A DNA stretch of 34,966 bases from an uncultured Brachyspira sp. Lineage in GTDB: Bacteria > Spirochaetota > Brachyspiria > Brachyspirales > Brachyspiraceae. Of this stretch, positions 32,866-34,966 are shown one piece after another. Location of the stretch: the NCBI GenBank assembly GCA_944392715.1, contig CALXXQ010000043.1, positions 1-34,966 on the forward strand, written 5' to 3'. The notes beneath the pieces were generated by a model. The model ran no database searches and was not told the origin of the DNA. It worked only from the letters and a program-made list of their open reading frames with translations. Each line of letters starts with the position of its first letter. Positions within the stretch are counted from its first letter, which is position 1. A program made the translations under genes and the position numbers.

Positions 32866-34260
32866 CTATTGAGTTAATTTTCTAACCCATCTTTCTTTTT
32901 TTAACATTATAACACCAACTGCAATTTTTGCAAAGTCGCTTAATTTAGCTATTCCAAACATAGCAACAGGTCCTACAGCTGTAAATTTTGCAAGTATTAA
33001 AGCCAAAGGAGCAAATATTAATAATGATACAGGAACATCTACAGCAAAACCAAATATAGTATCACCTCCAGCTCTTGAAACAGCAAATTGAGCATTTATG
33101 TATGTCCATACAGGCATATAACAAGCTATAAGTATTACTAGATTTCTAGTTATTGTCTGAGCATCCGCTGTGAGCTTTGAAAATATGAATGGTATTAATA
33201 GGGTAGAAGACATTTGCACCAAACCAACAACTAAACCAGCTATAACAGATCCATTTAATATCCATCTGGCTTTATTTTTGGCATCTTCCAATTCCCCTCT
33301 TCCTAAAGTACCGCCTACAACCACCATAGTTGAAACAAATATACCTTGAAAAACTAAATAAAATATATTGGCTATTGTAAATCCTGATGCCATTCCTGCC
33401 ACAGTTTCAGCACCGCCTCTGCTATTATACAATGCTGTCATAAACATCTCGCTTAATCCCCAGCTTATTTCGCTTAAAAATATTAAGCTTGATTTTCTAA
33501 GCATTGAATAGAATATATCTAATTTTACTTTTAATATTTCTCTAGTTCTAACATAAAATTTTTCATTATATATTTTTATATATACTATAAATAAAATCAT
33601 TTCTATTATTCTTGCTATCAATGTAGCAATAGCAGCCCCTGTCTCTTCAAGTCTAGGAGCTCCGAAATTTCCATATATAAGTATATAATTTCCCAAAGTA
33701 TTACAAAATGTAGCAATAACTGATATTATAAGAGGTATATGAGGCTTTCCTATTTCTCTGTATGAAGTTCCTATTGCACCAGATATTGATATTGGTATAA
33801 ATGTAAATGCTATTATACTCATGTATTTTGTACTTGAAACTAATATCTCTTCCTGAGAGGCATTTCCTCTGGTCATAAGCCTCATAAATACTTCAGGATT
33901 AACAAGCATTAATATCATATAAGAAATTGATATAATAAGAGGAAGTATTACTTTAAATCTAAATGCTTGCTGCATTCCTTCTTTATTGTCAGCACCATTA
34001 TTCTGAGCCATATATATTCCGCCCGCACCATAGCATGTATTGAGTATTACTAAATAAATGAAATTTAATTGATTAGATACATTTACAGCAGCCATTTTTA
34101 TATCGCCCAATTCTGCCACCATAAAATTATCTATTAATGATACCATACCCATTGTAAGCTGCTGAAGCATTACTGGTACTGCAATAGATATGCATAATTT
34201 ATAAAATTCCATATTTCCGAATATTTTTTTATTATTTAATTTTATAGAATTGGTATTCAT
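32866..34260 (-). CDS. MATE-family multidrug/cation efflux transporter
   Basis: This 464-residue inner-membrane protein has about twelve hydrophobic segments in two related halves. The N-terminal ISIAVPVMLQQLTMGMVSLIDNFMVAELG is typical of MATE proteins, as is the LGNYILIYGNFGAPRLEETGAAIATLIAR block near residues 190-220. MATE exporters use sodium or proton gradients to remove cationic drugs or metabolites. The substrate is unknown. It lies between the receptor operon and cheA on the same strand and has its own predicted promoter at 34333-34360. Confidence 0.94.
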   Translation of the reverse strand: MNTNSIKLNNKKIFGNMEFYKLCISIAVPVMLQQLTMGMVSLIDNFMVAELGDIKMAAVNVSNQLNFIYLVILNTCYGAGGIYMAQNNGADNKEGMQQAFRFKVILPLIISISYMILMLVNPEVFMRLMTRGNASQEEILVSSTKYMSIIAFTFIPISISGAIGTSYREIGKPHIPLIISVIATFCNTLGNYILIYGNFGAPRLEETGAAIATLIARIIEMILFIVYIKIYNEKFYVRTREILKVKLDIFYSMLRKSSLIFLSEISWGLSEMFMTALYNSRGGAETVAGMASGFTIANIFYLVFQGIFVSTMVVVGGTLGRGELEDAKNKARWILNGSVIAGLVVGLVQMSSTLLIPFIFSKLTADAQTITRNLVILIACYMPVWTYINAQFAVSRAGGDTIFGFAVDVPVSLLIFAPLALILAKFTAVGPVAMFGIAKLSDFAKIAVGVIMLKKERWVRKLTQ

Positions 34261-34332
34261 AATATATATCTCTTTTTAGTATATTAATGCATGATAAAAG
34301 TATAAATTCAGTCTATTAATAAAATCGAGAGT

Positions 34333-34360
34333 AATATATAACTATTTTGATATTTGTCAA
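34333..34360 (-). promoter_or_regulatory. Predicted sigma-70 promoter of the MATE gene
   Basis: On the minus strand, TTGACA (34360-34355) and TATATT (34338-34333) are separated by 16 bp. It would give a leader of roughly 65 bases before the ATG at 34260. Confidence 0.65.
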
Positions 34361-34417
34361 TATAATTTATAAAAATATTAAGAGATTTAATATAATTTTT
34401 TTATTTATTAATGATTA

Positions 34418-34966
34418 TTATTGCTGTACTTCAGGTATTTCATTGTTTTTTAATTTTTCAATGAAGCTTCTCAAATCATTTTTATTGCCTTTGTTATTAT
34501 TAACCTTTCCTCTTTCAATGATTCTTTTAGTACCTAAACTTACAATTGTCTGAATATCCAAAATGAAGCTTACAGTACCATCACCCAAAACAGTAGCACC
34601 TGCCAAACCTTCAGATTTTGTGATATTATCTTTAAGAGTTTTAATAACTATATCTTGTTCTCCTATTAGGTTATTAACAAGCAATGCTACTTTTTTACCT
34701 TCGGAAGAAAGTATAACAGCATAATATGATTTTATACTTGTGTATCTTGAAGGAAGTCTAAATAATTCTTTAATACTAAGAACATTTATAACATCATCCC
34801 TTACTTTGATAACTTCTATTCCTTCTAATTCCTGAATATCTTTAACATCTATTTTTACAGTTTCTAATATACTGTTAATAGGAACTGCATAATATTCTTT
34901 TTCAGCATCAACTATAAGAGCCTGAATAATAGCAACAGTAAGAGGAATTCTTAGGAAGAAAGTAGA
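34418..34966 (-). CDS. cheA: Chemotaxis histidine kinase CheA, C-terminal part (truncated by window edge)
   Basis: The frame is open from the right edge of the window to a stop at 34418, giving the last 182 residues of a larger protein. The first visible residues (FFLRIPLTVAIIQALIV) are the end of the ATPase domain passing into the CheW-like regulatory domain. The following VPINSILETVKI, VLSIKELFRLPSR, VALLVNNLIGEQDIVIK and GATVLGDGTVSFILDIQTI match the CheA P5 domain. This domain couples the kinase to CheW and the receptors. A polar tail of about 40 residues with NNNKGNKNDLRSF follows the domain. The gene's start lies outside the window. Confidence 0.95.
   Translation of the reverse strand, partial: STFFLRIPLTVAIIQALIVDAEKEYYAVPINSILETVKIDVKDIQELEGIEVIKVRDDVINVLSIKELFRLPSRYTSIKSYYAVILSSEGKKVALLVNNLIGEQDIVIKTLKDNITKSEGLAGATVLGDGTVSFILDIQTIVSLGTKRIIERGKVNNNKGNKNDLRSFIEKLKNNEIPEVQQ

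Overview
The window is very AT-rich, uses short intergenic gaps and AAGGAG-type ribosome binding sites, and reads like an anaerobic host-associated spirochaete, most likely Brachyspira. This is an inference from base composition, gene style and the chemotaxis genes, not from a marker gene. No rRNA, tRNA, CRISPR array or transposase was seen.

Region 1 (1-15854) is an anaerobic inorganic-anion reduction island. It starts with the end of a siroheme operon: a uroporphyrinogen-III methyltransferase/synthase fusion (cut by the window edge), hemB and a short precorrin-2 dehydrogenase. Next is a molybdenum operon: moeA, a NasA/NapA-like molybdopterin oxidoreductase, a multi-cluster ferredoxin, an FAD/NAD(P) oxidoreductase, a mobA-mobB fusion and a TDT-family anion channel. 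hemC lies on the opposite strand, divergent from a CRP/FNR-family regulator. Then come asrA-asrB-asrC, a formate/nitrite/hydrosulfide (FNT) channel, a strong terminator and, convergently, a CbiK-type chelatase. Two near-identical CRP-type palindromes (2557-2572 and 11437-11452) precede moeA and asrA, each with its centre 28.5 bp from a -10 box. The regulator between them carries a CRP-like R-E-x3-R recognition helix. My reading is that nitrate is reduced to nitrite, then nitrite or sulfite is reduced by a siroheme enzyme, with the cofactor supply encoded alongside and one regulator controlling both reductase operons.

Region 2 (15900-22590) is mixed: a secreted DUF2271-like protein, a small nitroreductase, an NSS sodium symporter, a 461-bp gene-free stretch with nested inverted G/C clusters, and a four-gene minus-strand operon (two tandem YbjQ proteins, a LOG-family protein and a secreted protein). 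A T20 tract lies upstream of that operon. A beta-propeller lipoprotein follows, divergent from an Rrf2 regulator.

Region 3 (22605-26225) has a second CRP/FNR-family gene divergent from a probable sialic-acid operon: an SSS symporter plus a cyclically permuted NanM-like mutarotase lipoprotein. A strong promoter there has a perfect 16-bp palindrome over its predicted start site.

Region 4 (26295-28293) is a yedF / cysteine desulfurase-like / DUF3343 operon, a known selenium/sulfur-trafficking association. Region 5 (28324-34966) has cvpA, two paralogous multi-span receptors with degenerate MCP signalling tips, a MATE transporter, and the C-terminal end of cheA entering from the right edge.
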